A DNA stretch of 64,000 nucleotides from Halotalea alkalilenta. GTDB lineage: Bacteria; Pseudomonadota; Gammaproteobacteria; Pseudomonadales; Halomonadaceae. The DNA is taken from positions 3,410,001 through 3,474,000 of the forward strand of contig NZ_CP015243.1 in assembly GCF_001648175.1 (NCBI RefSeq). Reading direction: 5' to 3'. The translations under genes were made by a program, and so were the position numbers. The notes under the pieces are model-generated. The model saw only the letters and a list, made by a program, of their open reading frames with translations, had not been told where the DNA came from and did no database searches. Shown here piece by piece: positions 15,747 through 24,822 of this stretch (positions within the stretch are counted from its first letter, which is position 1; each line of letters begins with the position of its first letter).

Positions 15747-17924
15747 CTACTGCCGCAGGCGAATCAGGTAGGCATGGTGGATCTCGGGGCGGCGCTGGAA
15801 GTCGGGGTCAAGGGTCGCACGACTGATCTCTTCGACCTCGAAGCGCTGCTCGAGCCCCGGCTCGAGCACGAAGCGCCGCTGGTTGTTGGAGAACAGCAGC
15901 GTGCCGCTCGGCGCCAAGCGCGCCATCGCCGCCTCCACCAGGCGCGGGTGATCGCGCTGCACATCGAGGGTAGCGCTCATCTTCTTCGAGTTCGAGAAGG
16001 TCGGCGGATCGAGGAAGATCAGGTCGAAGTAGCCGCGCTCACGCCCGAGCCACTCGAAGCAGTCAGCGCGCTCGAGCCGGTGCCGGCGCAGGTCGAGCTT
16101 GTTGAGCCGGAAGTTGTCCTGCGCCCACTCGAGGTAGGTGTTCGACATATCGACGCTGACGCTCTCACGCGCGCCCCCGAGGGCCGCATGAACGGTGGCC
16201 GAGGCGGTGTAGCAGAACAGGTTCAGGAAGCGCTTGCCCGCGGCCATCTCCCTCAGCCGCCTGCGCACCGGGCGATGGTCGAGGAACAGCCCGGTATCGA
16301 GGTAGTCGCGCAGGTTGACCCACAGCTTGGCGCCCTCCTCCTCGACCTGCAGGCGCTCCTTGGAGTCGCTCTGGCGCTGATACTGCGCCTTGCCGCTCTG
16401 GCGCTGGCGGCGCTTGAGATAGATCCGGTCAGACGCAACGCCCAAGACCTCGGGCAGTATGCCGAGCGCTTCCATCAGCCGGCGCTCGGCGTGGCTCGGA
16501 TCGATCGAACGCGGCGGAGCGTACTCCTGCACATGCACCCGCCCCGCGTAGATGTCGATCGCCAGCGCGTACTCCGGCATGTCGGCATCGTACAGTCGAT
16601 AGCAGCTCACACCGCTGCGCTTGAGCCATTTGGCCAGCCGCTTGCGGTTCTTCTCCAGCCGGTTGGCGAACATCCTCGCGCCTTCGCTCGGCCCGCGCGG
16701 CTCATCCTCGCCTTCGGCATTCGACCTGCGCCGTTCGTCCCCGCCTGCGTATACGTCGATCAGCAGCAGCTTGCACTCGAGCTGGCCGTTGCGCAGCGCA
16801 TACTGTTTGTGGGCCTTGAGCCCGGTACGATGCCCAAGCTCGGGGTTGCCGGTGAAAAGCGCCAGCCGCCAGCCGGGGAACTGGCTGCGCATCCGTTCAC
16901 CGATCGCCGCGTAGAGCGGGATCAACGCGGGGATATCGCCGATCCGCTCGCCATAGGGCGGGTTGGTGATCACCAGCCCTTGGGCCTCGCCGGCGGGGGC
17001 TTCGAGCCGAGCGACATCGCCGCGCGAGAGCGTAAGCCAAGCGTCGACCCCGGCGCGGCGAGCGTTGGCGCCGGCCGCCTCGATCGCCAGGGCGTCGGCG
17101 TCCTGGCCGATGAACGAACTGCGCAGCCGCACGCGGCCCTGGCTGGCACGCTGCTGGGCCTCCTCGAGCACCTGGCGCCAGACAGCATCATCGTGGCCCA
17201 GCCAGCCATGAAAGCCGAAGCGCGCGCGCTTGAGGTTGGGGGCCATATCGGCTGCGATCAACGCGCCTTCGATCAAAAGCGTCCCCGAACCACACAGCGG
17301 GTCGATGAGCACCTCGCCACGCGCCGCGCGCTCGGGCCAGCCGGCGCGAATCAGCAAGGCGGCGGCGAGGTTCTCCTTCAGCGGCGCCTTGCCGCCCTCG
17401 CGCCGGTAGCCGCGCAGGTGCAGGCTATCGCCGGATAGATCGATCCCGAGCGTCAGCCGGCCGCGATGCAGGTGAGCGTAGATCCGAAGGCTAGGCTGCT
17501 CGAGATCGACCGCTGGACGCGGCGCGCCGCTGGCGACCATCCGCTCGACCACCGCGTCCTTGATCGTCTGGGCGCCGAACCGGGTATGCCGGATGCCTTC
17601 CGAATGGCCGTGGAAGTCGACCCTGAGCGTGCCGCCCGGGGCGAGATGCGCGGCCCAATCGATCCCACGGGCGACGTCGAGCAGCGTCTCGGCGCTCTCC
17701 ACCCCTTCGACCTGGCACAGCCTCAGGATCACCCGGTTGGCCAGACGCGACCACAGGCATGCGCGATAGAGGGCGGCGAGATCCGCCTCGCCACCGACAC
17801 CGGCGACGGTGGTCGAACCCACCTCCATGCCAAGGGCACCGAGTTCGTCGGAAAGCAGTTGCTCCAGGCCTCGCGGACAGGTGGCGAGGAATGGATAAGT
17901 GGTGGAGCTGGTCGAAGAAATCAT
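15747..17924 (-). CDS. rlmL: Bifunctional 23S rRNA methyltransferase RlmKL
   Basis: RlmKL makes m2G2445 and m7G2069 in 23S rRNA. The protein (about 725 residues; E. coli 702) has an N-terminal THUMP region, a first methyltransferase (RlmL half) with LIDPLCGSGTLLIEGAL and the catalytic ITNPPYGERIG, and a second (RlmK half) with FLNLFCYTASATVHAA and FLDPPTFSNSKKM. I chose the Met starting ISSTSSTTYPFLATCPRGLEQLL because it matches family N-termini; an ATG eight codons upstream (17948) is the alternative. The rlmKL-rmf-pyrD neighbourhood parallels the E. coli order. Confidence 0.95.
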   Translation of the reverse strand: MISSTSSTTYPFLATCPRGLEQLLSDELGALGMEVGSTTVAGVGGEADLAALYRACLWSRLANRVILRLCQVEGVESAETLLDVARGIDWAAHLAPGGTLRVDFHGHSEGIRHTRFGAQTIKDAVVERMVASGAPRPAVDLEQPSLRIYAHLHRGRLTLGIDLSGDSLHLRGYRREGGKAPLKENLAAALLIRAGWPERAARGEVLIDPLCGSGTLLIEGALIAADMAPNLKRARFGFHGWLGHDDAVWRQVLEEAQQRASQGRVRLRSSFIGQDADALAIEAAGANARRAGVDAWLTLSRGDVARLEAPAGEAQGLVITNPPYGERIGDIPALIPLYAAIGERMRSQFPGWRLALFTGNPELGHRTGLKAHKQYALRNGQLECKLLLIDVYAGGDERRRSNAEGEDEPRGPSEGARMFANRLEKNRKRLAKWLKRSGVSCYRLYDADMPEYALAIDIYAGRVHVQEYAPPRSIDPSHAERRLMEALGILPEVLGVASDRIYLKRRQRQSGKAQYQRQSDSKERLQVEEEGAKLWVNLRDYLDTGLFLDHRPVRRRLREMAAGKRFLNLFCYTASATVHAALGGARESVSVDMSNTYLEWAQDNFRLNKLDLRRHRLERADCFEWLGRERGYFDLIFLDPPTFSNSKKMSATLDVQRDHPRLVEAAMARLAPSGTLLFSNNQRRFVLEPGLEQRFEVEEISRATLDPDFQRRPEIHHAYLIRLRQ

Positions 17925-18296
17925 GATGCCTGCCAGGCGACTTTTCATCGTCGCATAAGGTATGTCGAAAGAATCGTGCGTTGTGGCCCTGAGTCTAAAA
18001 TGGCGGTCGACACAGGGCGACGAATGTCATAGAACTGTCAATGTAGCGCTGCGAGACCGAGCCGGGATCACCGCGATGGTGACCAGGCCCCGGAGCGGTA
18101 AACCAGGACGACGCCGTGTCGCCCTTATCGTTGAGCCTTTGAACTCAGGAGTTCGTAGCAGGATTTTTCGAAGGACTTCACCCATCGACGGCATTCGCCG
18201 CCGGTGTTTGCTGACTCCAGCGCGCTCCAGGCCGCCTTCGTCGCGATGACGCGGCGCTCGGATCGCTCTTCCCATCAAGCAGACATGAGGTTTCCG

Positions 18297-18506
18297 ATGA
18301 AAAGACAAAAGCGCGACCCTTCACAGCAGGCCTTTCTTCGCGGTTACAAAGCAGGCGTTTCCGGCCGGTCACGCGACCTTTGCCGCAGTCGTGACGTCAA
18401 TCTTCGTGAATCCTGGATGAGCGGATGGCGCGAAGGCCGTCAGGACCAGTGGTCCGGCATGATAGGCGTTTCAGGCATCCATAAGAATCCCATGGTGCTC
18501 GCCTGA
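18297..18506 (+). CDS. rmf: Ribosome modulation factor
   Basis: RMF binds 70S ribosomes in stationary phase and drives formation of inactive 100S dimers. The 69-residue basic protein matches E. coli RMF through MKRQKRD, AFLRGYKAGVSGRS and SWMSGWREGRQD; it is longer at the C-terminus (E. coli 55). The ATG at 18297 is set by the universally conserved MKRQKRD start, with a short AGG 6 bases upstream. Its stretch of upstream DNA (about 370 bp) allows stationary-phase control. Confidence 0.93.
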   Translation: MKRQKRDPSQQAFLRGYKAGVSGRSRDLCRSRDVNLRESWMSGWREGRQDQWSGMIGVSGIHKNPMVLA

Positions 18507-18755
18507 GCCGAGCGTTTCGCGCATTTCCTTCGTTCGTTTCATCGCGCCGATGCATCCCGTCCCGATCATCGATGCCTTTACCCGGCGAAGCGCAGTATTC
18601 ACCGCAACATCATAGATTCGAAGCGGCGACCGGCGAGTCGCCCACGCTCGTGAAAGGCTTTCTCACGAAGGCCGCGACGGTGTCCGACCGAGACACCCGC
18701 TGTAAAGCCCTAGTGGCAACCAAATCGAGGCCCGCTCCTGGCGGGCCTCGCCTCA
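18507..18755. other. Intergenic region between rmf and pyrD with the pyrD terminator
   Basis: No gene is seen. A 9-bp stem with a 5-base loop (GAGGCCCGC and complement, 18727-18749) follows pyrD on the minus strand. It continues GATTTGG, a weak T tail, so it probably terminates pyrD. Confidence 0.55.
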
Positions 18756-19754
18756 TCAGGCCAACGCCTGGGCGCATGCCTTGACCAGGCCGGGACCGCG
18801 ATAGATCAGCCCCGAGTAGAGCTGGACCAGGTCTGCGCCGATCCGGCGCTTCTCCAGCGCCCCCGCCGCATCGAACACGCCGCCGACACCGATGATCGGC
18901 ATCTGCGGCAACCGCTCCCGCAGCCGCCTAATCACGCGGTTCGCCCCCGCCTCCACAGGCCGGCCCGAGAGCCCGCCCGCCTCTTCGCTATGTGTCACGC
19001 CCTCCACCGCGGCCCGATCCAGCGTGGTATTGGTGGCGATCACCGCATCGATCTGATTGTTGGCGAGACAGGCGGCGACCAGATCGACCTCATCGTCGCT
19101 CATGTCGGGGGCGATCTTCACCGCCAGCGGCAGCGCCCGCTCGCGGCCGCGGTCGAGCAGCGCGCTCTCCTGCTTCAACGCCGAGAGCAATCCATCGAGC
19201 TGCTCGCCGAACTGCAGGCTACGCAGCCCCGGGGTATTCGGTGAAGAGATATTGACGGTGACGTAGTGGGCATCGGCGTGAACCTTGCGCAAACAAACGA
19301 GATAGTCGTCGACCGCGCGCTCCACCGGGGTGGTCAGGTTCTTGCCGATGTTGATCCCGATCACTCCATCGAAGCGGCTCTTGCGAACCTGCGCCACCAG
19401 ATGATCGACGCCGGCATTGTTGAATCCCATCCGGTTGATGATCGCCTCGCGGCTGGGCAGGCGAAACAGCCTCGGCCGGGGATTGCCCTCCTGGGCCAGC
19501 GGCGTGACGGTACCGACCTCGACGAAACCGAAGCCCAGCGCGCCAAGCGCGTCCAGGTGGTCGGCGTTCTTGTCCAACCCGGCGGCGAGACCGACCCGGT
19601 TGGGGAAGCGCAGGCCCATCAGGGTGACCGGCGACTCGACCCGGTGCATGCGCAGCAACCCCGCGCGATGGGCCTGATCGAGCCCCTGGAGCGTCACCTG
19701 ATGGGCGGTCTCGGGATCGAGGCGAAAGAGCAGCGAGCGGGCGAGCGCATACAT
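18756..19754 (-). CDS. pyrD: Dihydroorotate dehydrogenase (quinone), class 2
   Basis: PyrD oxidises dihydroorotate to orotate in pyrimidine synthesis, passing electrons to membrane quinone. The 332-residue protein has the class 2 N-terminal membrane-associated helix (MYALARSLLFRLDPETAH), GLAAGLDKNAD, the FMN-binding VEVGTVTP and NRMGFNNAG motifs, VNISSPNTPGLR with the class 2 catalytic Ser, and IGVGGVFDA. The start is placed at the ATG before YALARSLLF because this matches E. coli; an ATG three codons upstream is possible. Confidence 0.95.
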   Translation of the reverse strand: MYALARSLLFRLDPETAHQVTLQGLDQAHRAGLLRMHRVESPVTLMGLRFPNRVGLAAGLDKNADHLDALGALGFGFVEVGTVTPLAQEGNPRPRLFRLPSREAIINRMGFNNAGVDHLVAQVRKSRFDGVIGINIGKNLTTPVERAVDDYLVCLRKVHADAHYVTVNISSPNTPGLRSLQFGEQLDGLLSALKQESALLDRGRERALPLAVKIAPDMSDDEVDLVAACLANNQIDAVIATNTTLDRAAVEGVTHSEEAGGLSGRPVEAGANRVIRRLRERLPQMPIIGVGGVFDAAGALEKRRIGADLVQLYSGLIYRGPGLVKACAQALA

Positions 19755-19821
19755 GGGAGGCATTCCAGAAATGAAGACGGGCAAGGGGCGGCGGGCAGTA
19801 TAGCGGCTGACGGCGCGGCCG

Positions 19822-20724
19822 TCAGCGCGCACGCAGCCTGTCACCGACCCGCAGCTTGCCGCCGCTGCCGCTCAATACCACGGCATTGACGCCGAAATAG
19901 GCCCGCCCGCCGCTGCCGTCGAACGGCGACAGCGTCATCAGCGTGGCCAGCGGCTCGGCGCGATCGCGAATTTCCCCGCTGATTTGATCGACCTTGACCA
20001 CCGGGCAGCGCTCGCAGGGCTTGCAGGCCCACAGGCGGATCTTCCCGCCCAGCTGGGCGAACTCCTCCACGCGGTGCTCGGCGAAGGCCGGCAGGCCCTC
20101 GATCACCAGATTGGGCCGAAAACGGGTCATCTCCACCGTCTGCGCACCGCGTTCTAGCAGCGCCTGATTGAGCGCATCGAGGCTCGCTCGCGAGGCGATC
20201 AAAAGTGGATAGCCATCGGCGAAACCGGTATGACTGATCACCTCGCTGCGTCCCAGCTGCTCGAAGCGCTGCTCGCCGACACGGCGCAGCAGCGCCTGCT
20301 CCACTCGGGCATCGCGGGCAAAGCGCAAAAGCCGCAGCGGCGTCTTCCACTGCCCTTCGAACACTCGATCGAGCCAGGCGGAGACCTCCTCGCCTTCGTC
20401 AATGCCGAAACAGGGATCACCATGGACCTTGGTTTCCACCAGCGCCCCCTGGGGCGGGGTCAGCGGCAGATGGAGCTGACGACCGCAGGGCGCAAGCAGG
20501 CACAGCTCGTGCTCGGTGAGCTGGACACGGATAGCAGCCATCGCCGGCAGCCGGCGCTGGGTCATGAAACGCCCCTCGGCGTCGATCATCATCCAACGGC
20601 GATCCCAGGCCAGGCCCTCGCTGGTGAGCCCGGCTTCGTCGAGATTGATGCCGGCGAACCCCTTGACCGGGTAGATCCAGAGCTCGGCCAGTTTGGCGGC
20701 CGTTCTCGCCGTTGCATTCTCCAT
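19822..20724 (-). CDS. ycbX: MOSC-domain protein, YcbX-like
   Basis: A 300-residue protein with an N-terminal MOSC_N beta-barrel (ELWIYPVKGFAGINLDEA) and a C-terminal MOSC domain. The conserved Cys cluster is CKPCERCPVV, the proposed molybdenum-ligand region. E. coli YcbX reduces N-hydroxylated base analogues with CysJ as donor; the same detoxifying role is inferred. E. coli YcbX carries an extra C-terminal ferredoxin domain, which is absent here. The gene starts two bases after the trmA stop, so they are cotranscribed; the ycbX-pyrD-rmf-rlmKL neighbourhood resembles E. coli. Confidence 0.85.
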   Translation of the reverse strand: MENATARTAAKLAELWIYPVKGFAGINLDEAGLTSEGLAWDRRWMMIDAEGRFMTQRRLPAMAAIRVQLTEHELCLLAPCGRQLHLPLTPPQGALVETKVHGDPCFGIDEGEEVSAWLDRVFEGQWKTPLRLLRFARDARVEQALLRRVGEQRFEQLGRSEVISHTGFADGYPLLIASRASLDALNQALLERGAQTVEMTRFRPNLVIEGLPAFAEHRVEEFAQLGGKIRLWACKPCERCPVVKVDQISGEIRDRAEPLATLMTLSPFDGSGGRAYFGVNAVVLSGSGGKLRVGDRLRAR

Positions 20725-20726
20725 CG

Positions 20727-21854
20727 TCAGCCGCGCCTTTGCAGCAGTACGCCGCACTCGCAATGATGGGTATAGGGGAACTGGTCGAACAGCGCGAAGC
20801 GCTCGATGCGATGGGTAATGCAAAGCCGTTCGAGATTGGCCTCGAGCGTCTCGGGATTGCACGAGATATAGACGATCGAGTCGAACCGCGCGACCTGGGC
20901 GCAGCTTTCATCATCGAGCCCGGCGCGCGGCGGATCGACCAGCACGGTGGAGAAGTCGTAGTCATCGAGGCCCAGCGCCTCGGCGCGGCGACCGCGCCTG
21001 GCCCCGGAGAGCGCGGTGGAGAACTCCTCGCTCGACATCCGCGCGATCACCGCATTGTCGATACCGTTGTCGGCGAGGTTGTGCTGCGCCGCGGCCACCG
21101 AAGTGCGCGAGATCTCGGTACCGAGCACGCGGCGGAAGTTGTCCGCCAGCGCGATGGTGAAGTGGCCATTGCCGCAGTAGAACTCGACCAGGTCCCGCTT
21201 GGCCTCGCCCTCGGCGGGCCGGGTCACCTCGCGCGCCCAGCCGAGCATGCACTCGGCGATCCTGGCGTTGGGCTGGGTGAAGCTGTTCTCGATCTGGCGA
21301 TAGGAGAATCGATTGCCGGCGACCTCGAGGTACTCGGTGACGTATTCCTCGGACAGCACCAGGCGCTGCTTGCGCGAACGGCCGATGATCCTCGCCTCGA
21401 GCGTCTCCTCGAGCACCCTCGCCTCGCGTTCCCAAGCCTCATCGAGCGCCCGGTGGTAGATCAGCGTGACCAGCGCCTCGCCCTCGAGGGTCGTGAGGAA
21501 CTCGACCTGGAAGATCCGCCGGCGCAGGGTCTCACTCGCAAGCAAAGCTTCGCGCAGCTTGGGCATCAGCGCGTTGATCTTGGCACTGGCGACGTCGAAG
21601 CGCTCGAGGCGGATCACCTCGCGGCGCTTGGGATCCTCGGGATCGACGTCGAACATCGCGTAGAACAGATCGTCGTCCTGGTGCCAGATCCTGAACTCGG
21701 CGCGCATCCGATAGTGGGAGGCTGGCGAGGCGAAAAGCTCCAGCGCAGGCGGCTCGAAGCGCGCGAACTGCGCGGTGATGCGCTGTCGCTTGGCCTCGAG
21801 CTGCTGAGGATAGAGGGCGGGATCGACGACTGGAACGCTCAAGCGAAACCTCAT
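20727..21854 (-). CDS. trmA: tRNA (uracil-54-C5)-methyltransferase TrmA
   Basis: TrmA makes ribothymidine at position 54 of tRNAs. The 375-residue protein begins RFRLSVPVVDPALYPQQLEAK, typical of TrmA. It has the SAM site VEFYCGNGHFTIALA, the segment LVDPPRAGLD, and the catalytic nucleophile in YISCNPETLEAN, as well as the C-terminal general base region FDQFPYTHHCECG. Length is as in E. coli (366). It is followed immediately by the MOSC gene in the same direction. Confidence 0.95.
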   Translation of the reverse strand: MRFRLSVPVVDPALYPQQLEAKRQRITAQFARFEPPALELFASPASHYRMRAEFRIWHQDDDLFYAMFDVDPEDPKRREVIRLERFDVASAKINALMPKLREALLASETLRRRIFQVEFLTTLEGEALVTLIYHRALDEAWEREARVLEETLEARIIGRSRKQRLVLSEEYVTEYLEVAGNRFSYRQIENSFTQPNARIAECMLGWAREVTRPAEGEAKRDLVEFYCGNGHFTIALADNFRRVLGTEISRTSVAAAQHNLADNGIDNAVIARMSSEEFSTALSGARRGRRAEALGLDDYDFSTVLVDPPRAGLDDESCAQVARFDSIVYISCNPETLEANLERLCITHRIERFALFDQFPYTHHCECGVLLQRRG

Positions 21855-22476
21855 GCACGACGGTGGCAAGACACGGAAGCAAAAAAGAAAACACGCTCCA
21901 GCGCGACAAGGGCAGCGCTGGGGCGTCAAGTCTAACCGAACGACCCTCGGTTCAGCACCGCGACATGCTGAACTGCGCCAGCCCATGCCACAGCGAGCTT
22001 CCCCAGCAGTGACACAGACTCACCATGTCCTGGTGCTTTGCGTCACCCGATCCGGTTTCCGCTCGCCGAGCCCGCTTGGCCCCTGGCGCATGGCACTGAC
22101 CGCGCACAAAACCGCCGGCATGTTCATGCGCTACGTCCATACAAGAATCAGGAAGAACGCGAGGCCAGCGACGTGGTGGCAAAGCTGCGCGAGCTGATCG
22201 CCAGCGGTTATCAAGCAACGCCCGCCAAGGCCGATGAAGTATTGGAACTACCGCGGGCGCTGGCCGGCCCGTTCGAACGGCTCAAGCGCTCCTCTGAACC
22301 GCTGCGCGAAGCTGGGAGCCGGATGAAATCGGCTCCTGATCCAAAACACTGTCGCGACAATTCGCACAGCTTGCATCAGCGGCTGTTGACCAGCTCGATT
22401 ACCCACGCCTACCTCACGGGCAACGGGGTACGTCCATGGAACCATCATGCCACCTAGTGGTATAGTCAGGACAGCG
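21855..22476. other. Accessory junction with a possible tyrosine-recombinase C-terminal remnant
   Basis: No intact gene is seen. In one plus-strand frame near 22090-22150 the residues ALTAHKTAGMFMRYVHT resemble the C-terminal GHKTxxMxxRYxH signature of phage integrases, including the catalytic Tyr. The text continues in another frame (near 22150-22260, DVVAKLRELIASGYQ), so this would be a frameshifted fragment. It sits at the start of the accessory patch that holds the toxin-antitoxin pair. Confidence is low because the fragment is short. Confidence 0.35.
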
Positions 22477-22848
22477 ATGAGAATCTTCAAAACTCGCCAC
22501 TTTCACCGGTGGATGCGCAAGACTGAGTTGAGTGATTCCGCTCTGCACAAGGCTGTCTTGGAGATGGCTGCGGGGTTAATCGACGCTGACCTCGGTGGCG
22601 GCGTGGTGAAGAAACGCATCGGACTGGCCGGACGTGGCAAGCGCGGAGGGGTGAGAACGCTAGTCGCCACCAACAAGGGCAACCGCTGGTTTTTCGTGTT
22701 CGGCTTCGAGAAGAACGAGCGGGACAACATCAGCGATGATGAACTGCAAGCCTTGCAGGACTATACCGCCGACTTGTTGCAGCGCACGGCCGCGCAATTA
22801 GATGAAGCCACCGCCAACGACACTTTGCAGGAGATCACCGATGACTGA
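22477..22848 (+). CDS. RelE-type toxin (DUF1044 family)
   Basis: A 123-residue protein of the RelE/DUF1044 group: MRIFKTRHFHRWMRK at the start, the conserved strand GGGVVKKRIGLAGRGKRGGVRTLVA (two short blocks around residues 45-68) and the hallmark NRWFFVFGFEKNER. Relatives act as mRNA interferase-like toxins on the ribosome; activity here is inferred. The start at 22477 follows a GGACAG sequence. Its last 8 bases overlap the antitoxin start, which implies translational coupling. The toxin-first order is the HigBA arrangement. Flanking integrase and radC fragments suggest horizontal acquisition. Confidence 0.82.
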   Translation: MRIFKTRHFHRWMRKTELSDSALHKAVLEMAAGLIDADLGGGVVKKRIGLAGRGKRGGVRTLVATNKGNRWFFVFGFEKNERDNISDDELQALQDYTADLLQRTAAQLDEATANDTLQEITDD

Positions 22849-23164
22849 GAAAGCCAAACCCAAGAGCCGCATCATAGATGCGGTGCATGAAGGCGCGCGC
22901 GACCTGCATCGGTTGGGATTCATCGACAAGCGCAAGATGCAGCGGTACGACATGCTGTGCCTGGCACCGGTGCAGGATTACGACGCCGCCAAGATCAAGG
23001 CGCTGCGCGAGCGCCTGCAACTGAGCCAAGCCGTTCTTGCCTCGGTGCTCAACACCAGCGCGTCCACCGTCCGCAAGTGGGAAGTGGGCGACAAACGCCC
23101 CAGCGGCCCGTCGCAGAAACTACTCGACATCATTGACCGCAAGGGGCTGGAAGCCGTGCTCTGA
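22841..23164 (+). CDS. HTH (XRE-type) antitoxin of the RelE-type toxin
   Basis: A 107-residue protein with a C-terminal Cro/CI helix-turn-helix (ALRERLQLSQAVLASVLNTSASTVRKWEVG, in two blocks from about residue 52) followed by RPSGPSQKLLDIIDRKG, the standard tail of this antitoxin family. The N-terminal half probably neutralises the toxin. It overlaps the toxin gene by 8 bases (ATGACTGA). As in HigA systems, it probably represses its own promoter. Confidence 0.85.
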   Translation: MTEKAKPKSRIIDAVHEGARDLHRLGFIDKRKMQRYDMLCLAPVQDYDAAKIKALRERLQLSQAVLASVLNTSASTVRKWEVGDKRPSGPSQKLLDIIDRKGLEAVL

Positions 23165-23309
23165 CGTAGCAATTCTCCGTGGTCGATACCAAGACGTGGG
23201 CGAAGGGCGAGGCTACCACACGCATCTCCCACAATGAGGCGGCAGTATCCCGAAATCGTTGAAGCAACTGACGGCTCGATCAAGTACGGCCCGAGCGCGA
23301 AAACTGGTG

Positions 23310-23331
23310 TTAAAAAAGGGCCGAGAGCCCG
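23310..23331 (-). terminator. Hairpin with T run after the radC remnant
   Basis: On the minus strand GGGC-TCTCG-GCCC is followed by six T residues. It lies directly downstream of the radC fragment stop and is probably the terminator of the original radC-like gene. Confidence 0.5.
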
Positions 23332-23332
23332 G

Positions 23333-23480
23333 TCAGAACAAACCACGCTCGACAAAGGATGTCGTAGCGCCGCCAGCCATGATGATGTGATCCAAGATGC
23401 GCACGTCCACCAGCGCCAGCGCATCTTTGAGCCGCATTCGGCTCGATCGCCAGGGTCACCGCTTGAAAGGGACGAAAGTG
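23333..23480 (-). pseudogene. RadC/JAB-domain protein remnant
   Basis: On the minus strand a C-terminal RadC fragment is readable: SGDPGDRAE in one frame (the HPSGDPSPSRAD-like metal site) and then, after a one-base shift, [21 protein letters not shown] followed by [10 protein letters not shown] and a stop. This matches the end of DUF2466/RadC proteins, which are frequent on mobile islands next to toxin-antitoxin and anti-restriction genes. The first of the usual histidines and the N-terminal part are missing. Confidence 0.6.
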
Positions 23481-23558
23481 CTCCATCTCGACAGATATCG
23501 TGGGAGCAGATCTTCGTATGATGACGAGTGCCCTTGAATCCATGAAAGGACACCACCC

Positions 23559-24341
23559 ATGCAAATGAACCAAATGCTAACGTCGCTCTTCCAACTGTTA
23601 GATGAGATGACCCGAGCCAACAAATACATCGATCAGTTGCAGCCAAGTCCCCGCGGTCGCCGTGTCGAAACCAGGCTGCTGCTAGTCTACGTCGGCGCGG
23701 CAGTCTTGCTCGGAGGCGCTATCGCCATCTCTCAACTCGCCGCGGCGCCAGCATGGATAGGAGAAGCCGTTCCCTGGCTCGCTATCGCCATGCCGCTGCT
23801 CGGCGTGGCCTTCATCTGTGTGGCCATCTACAACAACCTCGGCGTGCTCTGGCAACGAAAGAAACAGGGCTTCGGCGCAGTGTATCCGCTGGCTAAACGG
23901 ATGCTGCTCGAAGACGCCCGCTATGTCGAACGGCTTCGCACCTATCCCAAGGCGATGCTCGAGTATGGCCTTCTGCAGTACCGTCATCGCTGGGGCCTAA
24001 CCGAAAACCGTGCGACGCTACTTGTCGGCGACATCCGCAAGCTTGGCCTCTTTCCCGCGCTGATCGCCCTAGCCGTCGCCGCCCATGGAATGGCCGGCAG
24101 TCTCGATAATCCATGGCTACTATGGGGGATGGTGATCGCTGTTGGCTGCTTTTACTTCATAGCGATCGGGGTTTCCAGCTTCGGGGAGCGACGCGCCCAA
24201 GTGGCCGATTTACTCCAGTACGCCATCGACCATGCCGAAGACGACGCATCCACCCTGCTTATCGAAGTAATAGCCGATGCGACCACAGGGCGTGATGCTC
24301 TATCAGCATCGCCCAAAGAGGGAGTCGAAGTTCCTGTTTAA
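23559..24341 (+). CDS. Unrecognised four-helix membrane protein
   Basis: A 260-residue protein I cannot assign to a family. Hydrophobic segments lie at about residues 39-60, 69-92, 165-182 and 189-207, so it is probably a polytopic inner-membrane protein. The basic stretch QRKKQGFGAVYPLAKRML after the second helix suggests a cytoplasmic central loop of about 70 residues. The acidic C-terminus (DHAEDDASTLLIEVIADA) is hydrophilic. It begins with MQMNQM behind an AAAGGA site, and has no cotranscribed neighbour. Its position after a toxin-antitoxin pair and a radC fragment marks it as accessory cargo. Confidence 0.55.
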   Translation: MQMNQMLTSLFQLLDEMTRANKYIDQLQPSPRGRRVETRLLLVYVGAAVLLGGAIAISQLAAAPAWIGEAVPWLAIAMPLLGVAFICVAIYNNLGVLWQRKKQGFGAVYPLAKRMLLEDARYVERLRTYPKAMLEYGLLQYRHRWGLTENRATLLVGDIRKLGLFPALIALAVAAHGMAGSLDNPWLLWGMVIAVGCFYFIAIGVSSFGERRAQVADLLQYAIDHAEDDASTLLIEVIADATTGRDALSASPKEGVEVPV

Positions 24342-24822
24342 AACTATCCACTCTCAGCGAACGAGGTCATATCGTCCCCTGCGACGATGAGAGATAAAAC
24401 GCGAAGCCTCATATTCGAGGCTTGCGAGCGTCAGACAGAGGTTTTGACCGCTGCGGGCGAGCGAACAGTGTACCGCCCTCCTCTCCCGGCCGATGATCTG
24501 ATGCGCTTTATCCCGGCTCTGCCCCGCCGTCGCTGGATGAATCGATCTACGTCCATCACGTACCAGCAGCGAGGCCGTCGTGGGAAAAAGATAAGGCGTG
24601 CTGCGCTGGAACAAGCCACGTTCATCTAGCAGCGTTATTTCCCTTGGCTCCTATCTGGCTTCTAGATCGGATTGACAGAGCATATCAGGCAGCAGTGACA
24701 TACCCGGAAAACCCGCATTAATACGGGCTTTCCGGTGTCCAAGCCGTTTGAGAACAACGCTCGACAAACTAACCTAACCCATTACCAAAGCGCGATCCGT
24801 TGCCGCCGGATCGCACCTGGGT
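24342..24822. other. Non-coding interval carrying the probable gdhB terminator
   Basis: No gene is supported over 480 bases; short open frames here have no family resemblance. A hairpin at 24704-24735 (CCGGAAAACCCG with its near-complement, 8-base loop, one mismatch) reads on the minus strand as a CCCG/CGGG stem followed by TTTT, so it should terminate gdhB about 90 bases past its stop. Confidence 0.5.

Larger units (their letters stand above)
23165..23558. other. Gene-poor interval of the accessory patch
   Basis: Apart from the radC remnant and its terminator on the minus strand, I see no gene. AAAGGA at about 23545 is the probable ribosome binding site for the membrane protein that starts at 23559. 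Confidence 0.4.

Noticed and set aside
15774..17438. 554-codon plus-strand frame opposite rlmKL
   Set aside because: Mirror of the conserved methyltransferase frame; no family resemblance and no ribosome binding site.
24387..24629. 80-codon frame between the membrane protein and gdhB
   Set aside because: No ribosome binding site, no hydrophobic or domain pattern, and equally long frames on the other strand.
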